Source of the DNA: Drosophila pseudoobscura
Lineage: Eukaryota; Arthropoda; Insecta; Diptera; Drosophilidae
Direction of reading: 5' to 3'
Assembly: GCF_009870125.1 (NCBI RefSeq)
Contig: NC_046683.1
Span: 7,936,001-8,000,000, forward strand
DNA length: 64,000 bases
In this document: positions 33,163 through 44,399 of the stretch, piece after piece
Position numbering within the stretch: the first letter of the stretch is position 1
Layout of the letters: every line of letters starts with the position of its first letter
Notes under the pieces: generated by a model
What the model was told of the DNA's origin: nothing
The model's database searches: none
Seen by the model: the letters and a program-made list of their open reading frames with translations, nothing else
Position numbers and translations under genes: made by a program

Positions 33163-33834
33163 TCATCCGCGCCGGGCGGCCTTCTTGGCGGCGTCTGACA
33201 TTTTCGCTTCATTTCGCATTTGGCTTCTTGTCGCGGCTCTGGCCGCCCTTTTGGGGCTTTCTGTGTTCTTGGCTTTTCTCTCTTTCTTGGCTTCTTTATC
33301 CTTCCGCTCCACAGATGCTGACAGCTTGAACGAGCCAGACGCCCCTGTGCCCGATGTTTGGATCAGCTTTCCATCGGCAACGGCCGACTTCAAATACTTC
33401 CTGATGAATGGAGTCAGCTTCTGGGCATCGCATTTGTATTCGGCCGCAATATACTTCTTGATCGCCAAATATGAAAAGCCACCACGTTCATTCAAGCTCT
33501 TAATCGAGGCGTCTACCATGTCCCGGGTTGGGGGGTGTGATGCTGGGACTGGAACTGGAACTGGGCTTGGGGACTTCTTTTCAGAAGTCTCCGGCGACGG
33601 AGAGCCCGTCGTAATCCGGGATTTGAAATTTGCCGCTGGAGAAACATTAAAGTCAATCAAATATGCGCTGCAGGGCATTTTTAAATAAAAGCTTCAATAA
33701 AAGTGCATTTTCTTCTTACCCCAAAATGATCTTGCGTCGGCCGGAGCACTTTTTCGTGCGGCCCTGTAAGCTGGTCTTTCGGCTGTCGCATTACCGAAGC
33801 TCGAGAAACGAGCAGTCGCCTTGGTTCGGGTCAT
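33163..33834 (-). CDS. Chimeric histone: H3-like N-terminal tail fused to an H1 globular domain, copy B
   Basis: Exon 1 33720-33834, exon 2 33163-33635, intron 33636-33719 (84 bp, GTAAGA...TTTCTCCAG). Spliced product 195 aa. The H3-like exon is the same as copy A except Ser for Asn at position 12. Exon 2 differs by one extra Thr, Pro for Val, Glu for Ala, and a linker four residues shorter (Val-Pro and Ser-Pro units), yet the frame is kept throughout and the linker-histone domain is identical. Retention of splice sites and frame through several coding indels argues for a functional protein. Head-to-head with H2B copy B and tail-to-tail with Fpgs copy B. Confidence 0.85.
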
Positions 33835-34285
33835 TTTCAGTTTCATGTACCACAATGCACGTCGTAGCGTCTAAGCGCAGAATAAGTGGTCGGAGGAATT
33901 GCTGATCCATTATATGTGCAGTTTGTGGAGCTTCGATTGCACACGAGTATGCGAGCGAGTCGGACATAAGCGCACTCCTCGGCATCACTCGTGTCTTCAG
34001 GTGTTTGCTATAAATAGAAGACTGACCCTCACTCTGCTGCATTTCGGTGTCTTCGGGTGCAAGTGAATCGTAGCCAGTCTGCAATGCAAAGTACCAGGTA
34101 CCAGGTACCAGGCTATCACACAGCCAGCTGGAGAGCATCTTCCGACTCATTTACTTGGTAGTTTAGTTTGCATTAAACCTGAATAGACTGCTCGCAAAGA
34201 AGTATTTATAATGCTGAGCGCCCCGCACGGCAAGCGTTGCGTTGTGTTGAGTATTGAGTGAATTTCGAAATCGTGAAACTTCAGA
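33835..34285. promoter_or_regulatory. Divergent promoter between H3-tail/H1 gene and H2B variant, copy B
   Basis: 451 bp between start codons. TATAAATA at about 34009-34016 (reads as TATTTATA on the minus strand) faces the H1-type gene; TATTTATAATG at about 34203 faces H2B, about 80 bp before its ATG. It carries about 40 bp near 33858-33899 not present in copy A. Confidence 0.5.
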
Positions 34286-34669
34286 ATGCCACCGAAAACT
34301 GCAAGCGGGAACGCAACCAAGAAGGCTGGAAAGGCACAGAAGAACATCCACATCAACACTACCGACAAGAAGAAGAGGCGCAAGGTCAGGAAGGAGAGCT
34401 ATGCCATCTATATCTACAAAGTTCTTAAGCAAGTCCACCCGGACACTGGTGTCTCCTCCAAGGCGATGAGCATCATGAACAGCTTTGTAAACGATATCTT
34501 CGAGCGCATTGCCTCGGAAGCCTCTCGCTTGGGTCACTACAACAAAAAGTCCACCATCACAAGTCGGGAAATCCAAACGGCTGTGCGGCTACTTCTGCCG
34601 GGAGAGCTGGCCAAGCACGCCGTCAGTGAGGGAACCAAGGCCGTCACGAAGTACACCAGCTCCAAGTAA
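34286..34669 (+). CDS. Variant histone H2B, copy B
   Basis: 127 codons encoding the same protein as copy A (24650-25033): divergent N-terminal tail, near-canonical histone fold, unchanged AVTKYTSSK end. The start context CAGAATGCC and leader are the same. No histone stem-loop is seen; AATAAAT occurs about 95 bp after the stop. H2B pairs with H2A in the nucleosome, so a canonical H2A from elsewhere, or a variant not in this window, must be its partner. Confidence 0.9.
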   Translation: MPPKTASGNATKKAGKAQKNIHINTTDKKKRRKVRKESYAIYIYKVLKQVHPDTGVSSKAMSIMNSFVNDIFERIASEASRLGHYNKKSTITSREIQTAVRLLLPGELAKHAVSEGTKAVTKYTSSK

Positions 34670-34879
34670 ATGCTCTTCACTGCAGCAATATGTATACGAA
34701 TGTGCGAGTAATTAAGCTCTTGGCAGGGCCCAAAATGTTTGTCATAAAGAAATCGAATTTAGCATACTAATAAATTTATTTATCTTGAATTGGGTCGAAA
34801 TACAAATGTACAGTACAGAAGCAGTACATTTACTGCATCGTGATGGACGTCGCTCAAGTGGCTCTGGAACCCGAAGCTT

Positions 34880-35576
34880 ACCCGAACCCGAACATTACCC
34901 CATTACATATTTTGCGATGGTGCAGCGAGGGCAGGTCAATCAGATTTAGTCTAGACCGGTAGGGTGGCAAGATTCTACCCGAGTCCCAGCTTAAGTTACA
35001 AAGGGCAAAAATTCAAAATTGCTTTTGCAAGGATTCAATAACAACCTGCTGCTCTTTATACTGCGGGCTCCATATAGAGGCACAGAATGTCATATGAAAG
35101 CGTACAAAAACCCTAAATAAAAGTCTGCATCACATACATATATGTGTACATAGTATTATAGCATTATATACTTTCTATATGTAGAGTATTTCTTTTTCTT
35201 TCTTTCTTTCCCAATCGCTCTATCGCTCCGTCTCGCTCTCTTCTAGGCTTTGCTGAATAGGTTTGCCCTAACTATTATGAAGCAAGCTATTATATACAAT
35301 ATATTACTGCACTCCGTCGGTGACAAATATTCTAGCTGTTGGCGCTACACTGGACGAGGATGAGGATGATACACGAGGAAAAGGGTATACCTAAAGTTAG
35401 GATCAACTGGTTTTGTATTAGTCCACAAAGAACAGTAGATAGTCTTCTTACAGCGTCACCAGATTTAATTAATATTGTACATAAATTTAGAACGGTATAA
35501 AAATGTTTAACAAACTATGGTATGGTGTTTGCGTATAGAGACTTAAGCAGTTGATCATTTTCTTCGACTGTTCCAC
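34880..35576. other. Intergenic DNA between the inverted repeat and the small membrane-protein gene
   Basis: No gene seen. Contains CTTTCTTT-type pyrimidine repeats near 35190-35212. The part next to 35577 is probably 3' UTR of the small minus-strand gene. Confidence 0.4.
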
Positions 35577-35789
35577 TCACTCGCACCGGACGTCGTACGA
35601 GTGGCATTGGCCCATGTCCGAATTTATGGTGAAGTATAAGGCCACGCACAAGCTGACCACGACTATGAAGACAACCAACCAGTAGACCACACGCCAGAAG
35701 GGCCAGTACGAAATCTTTGGCTCTGGTGGATGCATACTATCGGCGCTACGAGACGTCCTGCGGCGTCTTTGTCTTACTCTGTTGCTCAT
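35577..35789 (-). CDS. Small single-pass membrane protein (70 aa), unrecognised
   Basis: An ATG-initiated 70-codon frame with a clear layout: Arg-rich N-terminus (NRVRQRRRRTSRS), a Pro/aromatic hinge (PPEPKISYWPFWR), one strong hydrophobic segment of about 20 residues (VVYWLVVFIVVVSLCVALYF, about 34-53) and a short tail with two Cys. Positive charges before the segment favour a cytosolic N-terminus. It lies about 0.5 kb downstream of xmas on the same strand. I do not recognise the family; the composition makes a chance frame unlikely. Confidence 0.65.
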   Translation of the reverse strand: MSNRVRQRRRRTSRSADSMHPPEPKISYWPFWRVVYWLVVFIVVVSLCVALYFTINSDMGQCHSYDVRCE

Positions 35790-36309
35790 TTTGCCTAGTA
35801 TTTAAGTTTCGATATCTCCAGCTAGACAAAGTTTCCGTTTCCAGCTGCCACCTGCTATAGTTGATTATATTCTCCCTGGCAACTCGATATGCACCTGACT
35901 GAGCTTCTCTATCCGTCTCTACTCCGTTGCTCCATCTACCTTGGACCAGAGGACCACCGAGGTTGCCTGGGCAACCGAAGAAAATCCTATGGATTATGCA
36001 GGGGCTGTACACTTGCCCCTTCCAACAAATATTCAAATAAGAGTTCGACGGCATAGACGTCCATTGCGGTGGACGATGCTCATAAGACATACGCAGGTTC
36101 GGAATCAGCTATGGTCTGCTCTTGTAGTTCTATTTAGTTATATTAATTAATTATTAGTCGTTTTCTAACTAAACAAAAAGTGTTCCTCCTGTTTTGGTGA
36201 AACTGTCATTCGGAGTACAACCAATAAACAGAAGAGGGATTGGTGGACATAGAACACATAAATAGACTTGCAGGCACACGTACAATCGACTCTTAATCTT
36301 AATCTAGCG
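35790..36309. other. Leader of the small membrane-protein gene and xmas 3' UTR
   Basis: 520 bp between two minus-strand genes. A frame of 114 codons (35746-36090) overlaps the start of the small gene in another phase and resembles nothing I know. ATTAATTAATTATTAG near 36143 is the kind of AT-rich sequence found at a 3' end. Confidence 0.35.
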
Positions 36310-39300
36310 TCAAAGATCCATTCGCTGGCGTTTGGGAAGATTCTCGGCGTCGTGTTTCCGCTTCTGTTGGGGATGTCCCCATGCTCCGTTTGTATACCTA
36401 CTGCTGCTGCCGCTGCTGCTGCTGCTCTCGTACTTCGGCGTGCGCGCCACATTGAGATCCCTGAGGGTGCGGCGCTTTTCCCTCAGTTTCTCGCAGTTGG
36501 CCAGCACACACTCAGCCTTGCTCACAATGTCGTCAAAGTTAAGCTCCTCCATGGGCGGGGGAGACTCTACCGCTTCGACAGGTGGTTCGGGGGAAGCTGG
36601 TTCGGGCTGCTGAAAATCGTAGTACCACGGCGACTGGAAGTAGCTCTTCAAGGTGCGTGTCCTGTAGACAATGACCTGCGGGAGGTCCAGCTCGCGTCGC
36701 AGCACAAACTGCAGGCGCTCCAGGGCCAACAGCTGCGTTAGGTCCAGGTAGTTGGGCGCCTCCTGCTCGAAGCAGTGTATGGCCTGCAGGCAGATGCTCT
36801 CCACCAGATCCTCCTGCTGGCTAACCTCGACATAGTCCAGCACCCACTGGCAGAGGTCTTCCTGATGATCTCGGCGCAATGGCAGCGCAGGCATCTGAGG
36901 CAGCTTGGCCAGTTCCAGCAGCTGGACAATGCGCCACCGTTGGTTCGGTCGCTCCCATCCGGACACAAAGTACTCCAGACGGCTCTCTGGCAGGGACTCC
37001 AGCGCAGACAAGGGCTCTACGAACGGACGCAGGTCCTGTGGGAACTGGGGACAGTGCTGCAGATCCTCGCCAGCCACCAGCTGCAGGCGACGCACTGCCT
37101 CATTGTACAACTCAACGCAGAACTGCGGCGACTCACGGCTCTTCCGCCGGATGGTCTGGTCTACGTCTGCCGCATGCCTGAGGCGCCGGAATAGCTCCGG
37201 CCCCAGGTTGTCGACAAGGAAACCCCGCAGCTCTTCTTGCCGAAGAATCCCGCCACGGCTGCGATGCGGCTGCTGGGCCAGAAACGTCAGAGCCGACTGC
37301 ATTACTGACATCAGCTGATTGCGCTGCGACGTCTCCCGCAGGCAGAAGATACTCCAGGATCGGAGGCCCAGTTGATCGAGCTGCTGCTGCAGCTGCCGAC
37401 ACAGCCCCTCCTCGAGTGTCGACGCGTGCATCGGATTCTCCAAGACCAGAGCTACGTCGGCGCAATGACTCTCCTGGATGATGGACTGGAGACGATGGGG
37501 GATATCCTGCAGGTTCGAAGAACTGGCAAAGCAAACGATGCCATCGGCATGGGCCCAGGTCGATGACCCGGACCCCTGTCCAACGCGAATCTTCAGCACA
37601 CTGAGCGCCACGCCATGGGCCACGCCATGTATATAGCCGCCTGGCTGCGGCTCCGGCACTGGCACCGGTTCGTCTGTGTTCTGCAGCGGCGGCCGCTGCA
37701 GGAGTCCTCCATCCAGGCTGTAGTCCAACTTGAGTCCCTCCTCGCCCTCGGGGAGGGAGAGCAGCAGCTTGTAGAAGCGTCGCGCTCCTGGCTGGGCCTG
37801 CGGCAGATACTGGGCGAGCACCTTCCAGATATCCAGCTTCAGCCAGCAGCTGCGATCAGCCATGCCGGTCAGCAGCTGGTTATAGTTGCAGGCCTCGCCC
37901 TGCCGATAGCGTCGTATGAGACGCAGCGAATCCTCCACGGACTGCTCGTCGACCAGTTGTTCCGGCTTCTCGGCACCGAAGCTGAGCGGCAGCTGGTTGA
38001 AGAGCGTGTCCTTCTGCTGCTGAACACGACGGAAGTCGCGCCACCGCCGCCAATAAATGCGCATCAGACCCATCTCGTAGATGGACTTCTGGATCTCGCG
38101 CTCCACCAGCTCACTGGTGATGCTATCCACCATGTGATCAAAGTATTGGCGGAACTGCCGCTCGAGAGTATGCTGACGGGAAGCTATACTGTGCAGCGTC
38201 TCCTCGAACAGTTCCTCGTACAGGCGGAGGGCCTGGGCCTGCAGGCGGGACTCACGCTGCTGCAGCTCCAGTTGTTGCTGCTCCCGACGCTGTCTCTCCT
38301 GCTGTTCCAGCGTCTCCTGCATTTGCTGCGCCTGTTGCTGCTTTCGCTGCTGCTCCGCCTCCTGTTCGTGCCTGCGACGCAGCAACTCCGCCTCCTGCTC
38401 TTGCTGGCGCTGCTGGCGCACGCGCTCCGCTTCCGCAGCCTTAGCTGCTTGGAGAGCCATAAGTTCGGCCTCACGCTGCTTGGCCGCAGCTATGGCCTGC
38501 TGCAGAGCCATCATTCTGGCCTCTTCCTGGGCCCTTTGGGCCTGCTGCTGGCGTTGTTGCTCTGCCAGAGCAACAGCCGCTACCTCCTGCATCCTCGATT
38601 TGGGCGGCGAAAAGCTGAAGCCTCCTGCGCCTGCTGTTGCCGGCTGCATGGGCACCTTAAACAGGTTGTCCCTTTGATGAGGTGGTTGGAGGGACTCCTC
38701 TTCTGGCTCCTGGTTGGGCATCTGATCCTTGGCCGACCAGGCGCTTCTCTTCAGCATTTGGTGCGCATTAAAACTGTTGTGCGGACGATGGCTGCTATAG
38801 AGGGTCTTGGGCGGCAGGGGCTCGCCGCAGATGCATTCACCCACGCTCTGATATCGCTTGGACTCCACCAGCTGTAGGACAGGAGCAGAAGCAAAATAAT
38901 GAAAGAAATCTGCAGAGGATGCAGCGTTAGTTAACTCACCTCCAGCTGACGCTCCAGCTTGTAGTCCACCTCCGGATTGTCCATTGTGGTGAGTACTACG
39001 CGATTGTACTGGTTGATCTCCAGGCCATAGTGCTGGACAAAGTTGGCGGCCTCCTCCTGGCTTTCACAGGCCAGCATCTGGGCCACATAGGCGAGGGGCA
39101 GCGAGGACACCTCGTTCTTGCGTGGTGCCCTGTAGCCCTGGATGAGGCGGTGAAGGGCGAGCACGCGCAGGCGTGTGAAGTACCTCACAAGAATGCAGGC
39201 ACTCAGATAGCTTGTTTCCGGATGCCTCAGCAGCTGGAAGAAGCGCACAAAGTTGGTGTCCTGCAGCGACAGATAGAACTGGATGGCCTGCCGGATCTCA

Positions 39301-40588
39301 GCGCAGGTCTGCAGCTCGTCGGGCAGCTGGCCCACGTCCCACAGGAAGTTGGCATCGGCCAGATTTAGCAGGACAATGTAGCCCCGAAACTCGGCCTCCC
39401 TGGGGCACTGTACCCCCTTCAGCCGGAGGTCGTGGTACATGTACTTGAGCGTCTGCAGACACTTAGTTAGATTGTCCGCATTGATCTTGCCATCGAAGAC
39501 ACTGGGATCCTCGGCCACCAGACGACCCGCGCAGTGGATGTGAAAGCGGGCACACTGCTCCACCAGCTTGACGGCTCCCAAAGAGCAGAGCTCCTGCTGG
39601 GTGATCTCCTTCCGAATGGAGCGCGTGCGGTCCCACACAAAGTGGAACCAATCGCCCAGCGGCTCCCGGTCGTTGTCCATGATCTCGTGCATCAGGTAGC
39701 TCATGGTCATGTGCAGCGCGGGCTCGCCGCGCAGTTCGTGTGGCAGCGGCGTCTCCTGGTCGGCACTGCTGCGTGAATATTGCTTGAGGGCCAGCTCATG
39801 GGAGATCAAGCCACCGGGCTGCCGAGACAGAGAATCGGGCTGCAGCTCGAAAACAGACACCTGGCGCTGGAACTCACGAAGCAGGCGCTCCTTCTCCGGA
39901 CACATGTCCGGGCAATAGCCCTGCGTGCTGCCCGACTTCTGGATGTCGAGCTGACGGTGTGACTGGTTGAGACGCAGCAGCTTGTCCCTAGCATCGAGTA
40001 CCCGGTACTTCTCCTCGCTGGTGTGCGCGGGCCGCAGCATCACAGCCTCCAGCTCCTGTGCGTAGCCCTTGGACTGGGCGGGCGGCTGTCGCTCTCTACG
40101 TTCGCTGGGTGCCTGCGAAGAGGAAGGTTGTTGGGATCTGGAGCCAGCAGCAGGCAGCTCGGGAGTCATTTTGATGGGCTTCGAAGGCTGGTATTGTTTG
40201 GGCCAGCCGCCGCTTAGGGCATTCAGTTCGGCCTGCACTTCGGGATCCACCCACTGCTCTGTCTTTTGGGCCGGTGCGGTCTCGTTCTCGGCATACGACA
40301 TGTGGAACTCGTGCCCGTTGTAGACGTTGCCTTCGTGCAGGGCTAGCTCTGCCTCCTCCTCGGTGGCATAGCTCACAGTGCAGGTCATGCGACACGGTCG
40401 GAGAACGAAATTTACCAAATTTCCAAAGCGCCCGAAATGTGTGCGGGCCACGAATTTGTCCAGGAACAGTTCGGGTATATCGGTGCATCTGTGGGATAGA
40501 TGGCGGTTATCGGCTTATCCGTAATCTGACTTACCAAAAGCACTTACAGTAGCGTTTTATAGTTGTAGGCGCCTGGGCGGGAAACCAT
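36310..40588 (-). CDS. xmas: Xmas / GANP-family mRNA export factor (TREX-2 scaffold)
   Basis: Three exons: 40548-40588, 38940-40488, 36310-38871 (introns 40489-40547 and 38872-38939); 1383 aa. The start at 40588 gives MVSRPGAYNYKTLLC and joins in frame to TDIPELFLDKFV; the other nearby ATG does not. Residues about 12-80 form an RRM-like fold. The SAC3/GANP domain spans about 205-525 (QGYCPDMCPEKERLLREFQR near its start, ASILVRYF-like helices later). Exon 3 opens with a short Cys pair, then a long Gln/Glu/Arg coiled-coil (about 620-760) and a C-terminal GANP region; the end is basic (KRKHDAENLPKRQRMDL). The family anchors ENY2 and PCID2 at nuclear pores to couple transcription to mRNA export. 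Length is close to what I recall for the fly protein. Confidence 0.93.
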
Positions 40589-42521
40589 TGCATTTCCTCC
40601 GATTTTGTTTTCTTCAATTTCTTTTTTTTTTATTTTATATCATCTAAAGGATGATCGGATTTTTATCGTAGCACTGTAGCCACCCACATTGATCAAAGAC
40701 GGTCAGGAAGTTTGGCGAGTGGTCGGTATATTAAACAAAAAAGTTAATTAACTGTTTTATCTTCAATTTCGCAATCACAAAAAATAGCCATATACGGTCC
40801 CACCCTCGGAAAAATATACCGAAATATACCGTCTCGTTTTAAAAATATACCGTAAATATACTGACGAAGTTACAGTATACTGTATACTGTATGGTTAGTG
40901 GTTATACATATTCCTCAATTTTGATATTCCGTCGAATAATTCTGGCTAACTAAAACCTTAAGTTTTGCCCACGTAATTTTAGGCCATTGACTAATCAATT
41001 CTCTACTTAACTGGCTAGTTTTTGTTCCTGGCTTTTAATTTTTTTTAACTAAAACAGGGTTTAAGGAAAACATTTCAACAAAAAAACACTCGCAATGTTG
41101 CTGGTATTTGAAGACATGTTGCGTGTATAGGCCTTTGAACACCCTATTTCATGAATTTAATATGAAGATCCTGTTTTCCAAACTGTTTTTAAAACGTAAT
41201 TAATATAAATTTGCTTATGATTATTATCTTGTATTTATATATATCCTTATACCTATCCTACGTATTCTTGGTCTCTGTAGGAATACAATAAACTGCAAAA
41301 TATCGTTAAAATAGGTTTAAAACATAGACTAAAATGTTGAAAATGCTTGCGTCTAAAATGGGCAATGTTCATTAGCGATCGTCTTTGAAATTTACTGCGA
41401 AGTAAATACCTTTCTGAGACATTTTGCACTGACGGACCAACGCCAAAAATATAATACATATGTATATAAATATACCCAAATGTAATCTATGAGGAATTTG
41501 CGCGCGCGCGGTTCTTTTGAAACATGAATGTTTTGTTTTTATGCTATTACGTACAACGTACCAGCTATTGGGGCTCATTAAACCATTTAGCCCTTAAAAT
41601 ATATATTTCATGTAATTTCAATTTTAATTTTAAATACCTTCTTAATTACCATTGAACATAACCAAAGGTCTTTCCGAACGTCGAATATTTAGCTTGTTAT
41701 AAATTGAATATATGTAATATAAAAAAAATCCTGATATTTTTATTTTATATGGCCTTCTGGCCATAGCACAGAAACCGACCTCCGCATCGTCTAGTACTTA
41801 TCGAACAGATGTGTGTTGTTTTAGTTGATAAACAACATTGGATGATAAGCAAATGATGCAGTATATAAATTGTTCTCTGTTCTATTGTGAAATTCTGTAA
41901 AAATGTTTGGTATGGGTGTCCACGCTTTGCCTTTAATAGAAACACTTGATAGTCTCCAAGCAACAAAACCTGATTTAGAAATCACACGGGGGCCCGGACC
42001 CCCCCCACCGCTCAAAGTACGCTTTTGATTATATTCTGGACTGCCCACACACGATATGCGAAGTTTGTTTTATGATCATCAATTAAGCTTTATACTCACT
42101 CTCTCGCTCTCTCTTTTTTGTTGTTCTAAGTAACAAAGAAACAAATCCAAAAAATCTTTTATCTGGTGATATAACTATTTCAATTTTTTCATTGGGGGTT
42201 GCAACAGCAAACATTTTACGAGTAAGGTGGACAAGATTGTAAATAGAAAACGCTTGAATCTTAGATCTACCGCCTGCAATTCTGATAAGGGGCGGTGCTA
42301 TCAGGCTCTCTCCATTGGGTTGGCATTAGGGGCGGACGGGGCATTTTTTGAGCTCTCAGTTTCGATAAGCTCTCTCGTGTCCATCCTGATATGTGTGGAT
42401 GCTCTCCCAAGCTCTCGCATCATCGGGGACTACAAGTAGCACTCAGTAAACGGGGGACCCGCACAAACGTTTCGTAGATTTCAGTGAGAACGGACTGCAT
42501 TTTAGAGCAGACGGAATAACA
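40589..42521. other. Intergenic region between xmas and the P450
   Basis: About 1.9 kb between divergent genes. The first 350 bp hold the xmas promoter module. Near the P450, two GATAAG words (about 42281 and 42365) and CTCTCGCTCTCTC tracts resemble midgut/GAGA-type regulatory sequence; function is inferred. Open frames between are unrecognised. Confidence 0.4.
40797..40945 (-). promoter_or_regulatory. Housekeeping-type promoter module, copy 3 (xmas)
   Basis: On the minus strand: GGAATATCAAAATTGAGGAA, then TCGTCAGTATATTTACGG, then further GTATATTT words and a diverged GGGTGGGACCG where copies 1 and 2 have Motif 1. It matches 22440-22590 except for a short insert of TATACAGTATAC repeats. It ends about 210 bp before the xmas ATG. 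Confidence 0.55.
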
Positions 42522-44399
42522 ATGATTCTGATTACTTTGGCCTTGGGGCTGGCTACGGTCGGCCTTCTGTATTTGCTGATGACATGGAATTTCGACCATT
42601 GGCGGAAGCGTAGAGTGCCGGGACCCAAGCCGAAGATACCCACGGGCAACTATCCCCACATGTACACGATGAAGCGACATGCCATTTACGATCTCAATGA
42701 CATCTATGTGTAAGTGGCGGACCAGACCAGGCAGACCCCATCTAAACTAATTGCTTCCCATATTGATGGCACTCTTTGGCGTGTTGTTGCAGAAAGTACA
42801 AGAACAAGTACGATGCTGTGGGTATATTCGGGGGACGAGTGCCACAGCTGTTGGTGATTAGTCCGGAACTGGCACGTCGGGTGTTTGTGTCGGACTTCAA
42901 GCACTTCCACGACAACGAGGTATCCAACTTGATTGACGAGAAGAGCGACTTCATCTTTGCCAATAATCCATTCTCGCTGACCGGCGACAAGTGGAAGCAG
43001 CGTCGCGCAGACGTAACCCCAGGCCTGACCATGAGTCGAGTGAGTCTATCTGCATAGTCCGCCCCTCATATAGTGCCATACGGTGGATAACTCTGAACAT
43101 ATTCCACACAGATCAAGACGGTCTATCCGGTGACGAATAAGGTGTGCCAGAAGCTGAGTGAGTGGGTCGACAAGCAGATACGTCTGGGTGCACCCGAGGG
43201 CATCAATGCCAAGGATGTAAGTACTGCCCACCAGAAGCATGAGATTAGTAGAGTAAACTAACCCCTGGGTCGATTTCCCAGATGAGTCTCTGCTTCACCT
43301 CTGAGATGGTCACCGACTGTGTGCTGGGGCTCAGTGCCGAGAGCTTCTCGGACAATCCCACACCCATTATGGGCCACATCAAGGATCTGTTTAGCCAGTC
43401 CTGGAGCTTTCTGATCTACTTTGTTATAATCAGCACCTTCCCCTCGCTGAGCCATCTGATCAAGCTGCGCTTTGTGCCGCCCAAGGTGGAGCGCTTCTTC
43501 ATCGAGCTCATGGAGAACGCTGTGAAGGCACGGCGCGCCCAATTGGTCGCTGGGAAACAGTTTGAGCGCACGGACTTCCTCGACTATATCCTGCAGATGG
43601 CAGAGAAGCGGAGCCTGGACACACGCCAGCTGCTGGCCCACACCATGACGTTCCTGCTGGATGGCTTCGAGACGACGGCCACAGTGCTCGCCCACATGCT
43701 GTTGCTGCTGGGCCGCGAACCCGAAGCGCAGAAGCGCCTAAGGGAGGAGATCCTGGCTCATGTCAAAGATGGCATTGTCAGCTTCGAGAAGCTCAATGAG
43801 TTGCCCTTCCTTGATGCCTGTGTGCAAGGTAAGATCCGGGAGACCCGGGAACTCATCCATCCATATGGTATTGTTATATTTGTGCTCTCTCCCCCCAGAA
43901 ACAATTCGCATTTTCCCGCCCGCCTTCATGTCTAACAAACTCTGCACCGAGGCCATTGAGTTGCCCAACAAGGATGGCCCCAACTTCACTGTGGAGGTGG
44001 GCACCACCATTGTCATACCGCACTATTGCTTCATGCTGGACGAGGACTATTTTCCCGATTCTCAGTCCTTCCAGCCCGATCGTTTCATGGAGCCCGATGC
44101 GGCCAAAAAGTTCCGCGAGCGCGGCACCTTTATGGGATTCGGAGATGGTCCCCGTGTCTGCATTGGTTAGTACCAAAATATTAGTTCAACTAAAAGAAAA
44201 CCTAGACCTAATGCATAACAATATTCTTTATAAAGGAATGCGCTTTGCCCTGGCTCAGATCAAGGCGGCTGTCGTTGAGCTAATCACAAAATACAATGTC
44301 AAGGTGAATCCCAAGACCCGAAAAGACAACCTCTACGATCCCATGAGCTTTATCACTTCCCTGCAAGGTGGCATCTGGTTGGATCTGGAGGCACTTTGA
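42522..44399 (+). CDS. Cyp28c1: Cytochrome P450, Cyp28 family
   Basis: Six exons: 42522-42709, 42793-43039, 43112-43216, 43282-43828, 43899-44165, 44236-44399; all junctions are GT-AG and in frame, giving 505 aa. N-terminal membrane anchor (LITLALGLATVGLLYLLMTW) then a proline hinge. I-helix LLDGFETTATVLAHML, K-helix ETIRIFPP (ExxR split by intron 4), PDRFM, and the haem loop FGDGPRVCIG with the axial Cys, whose Gly codon is split by intron 5. All catalytic landmarks are present, so the enzyme should be active in the endoplasmic reticulum, oxidising small lipophilic substrates. The anchor-to-hinge sequence (TWNFDHWRKR) is Cyp28-like; the c1 assignment rests on my memory that the X-linked member is c1. 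Confidence 0.85.

Larger units (their letters stand above)
30193..34879 (-). repeat. Right arm of a large inverted duplication (about 4.7 kb)
   Basis: Reverse complement of 24459-29060. Inner edge is CCATTCTTTATA at about 30193, outer edge AAGCTT at 34874-34879. Indels against the left arm include about 31 bp in the Fpgs intron, about 40 bp in the H2B/H1 divergent promoter and 7 bp in the H1 3' UTR. Confidence 0.95.

Noticed and set aside
24459-34879. Assembly artefact explaining the palindrome
   Set aside because: The arms differ by substitutions and several indels and the spacer is single-copy, which favours a real structure, though long reads would settle it.
37615-38877. 420-codon plus-strand frame
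   Set aside because: Antisense of the xmas coiled-coil exon; Leu-rich composition comes from complementing Gln/Glu codons.
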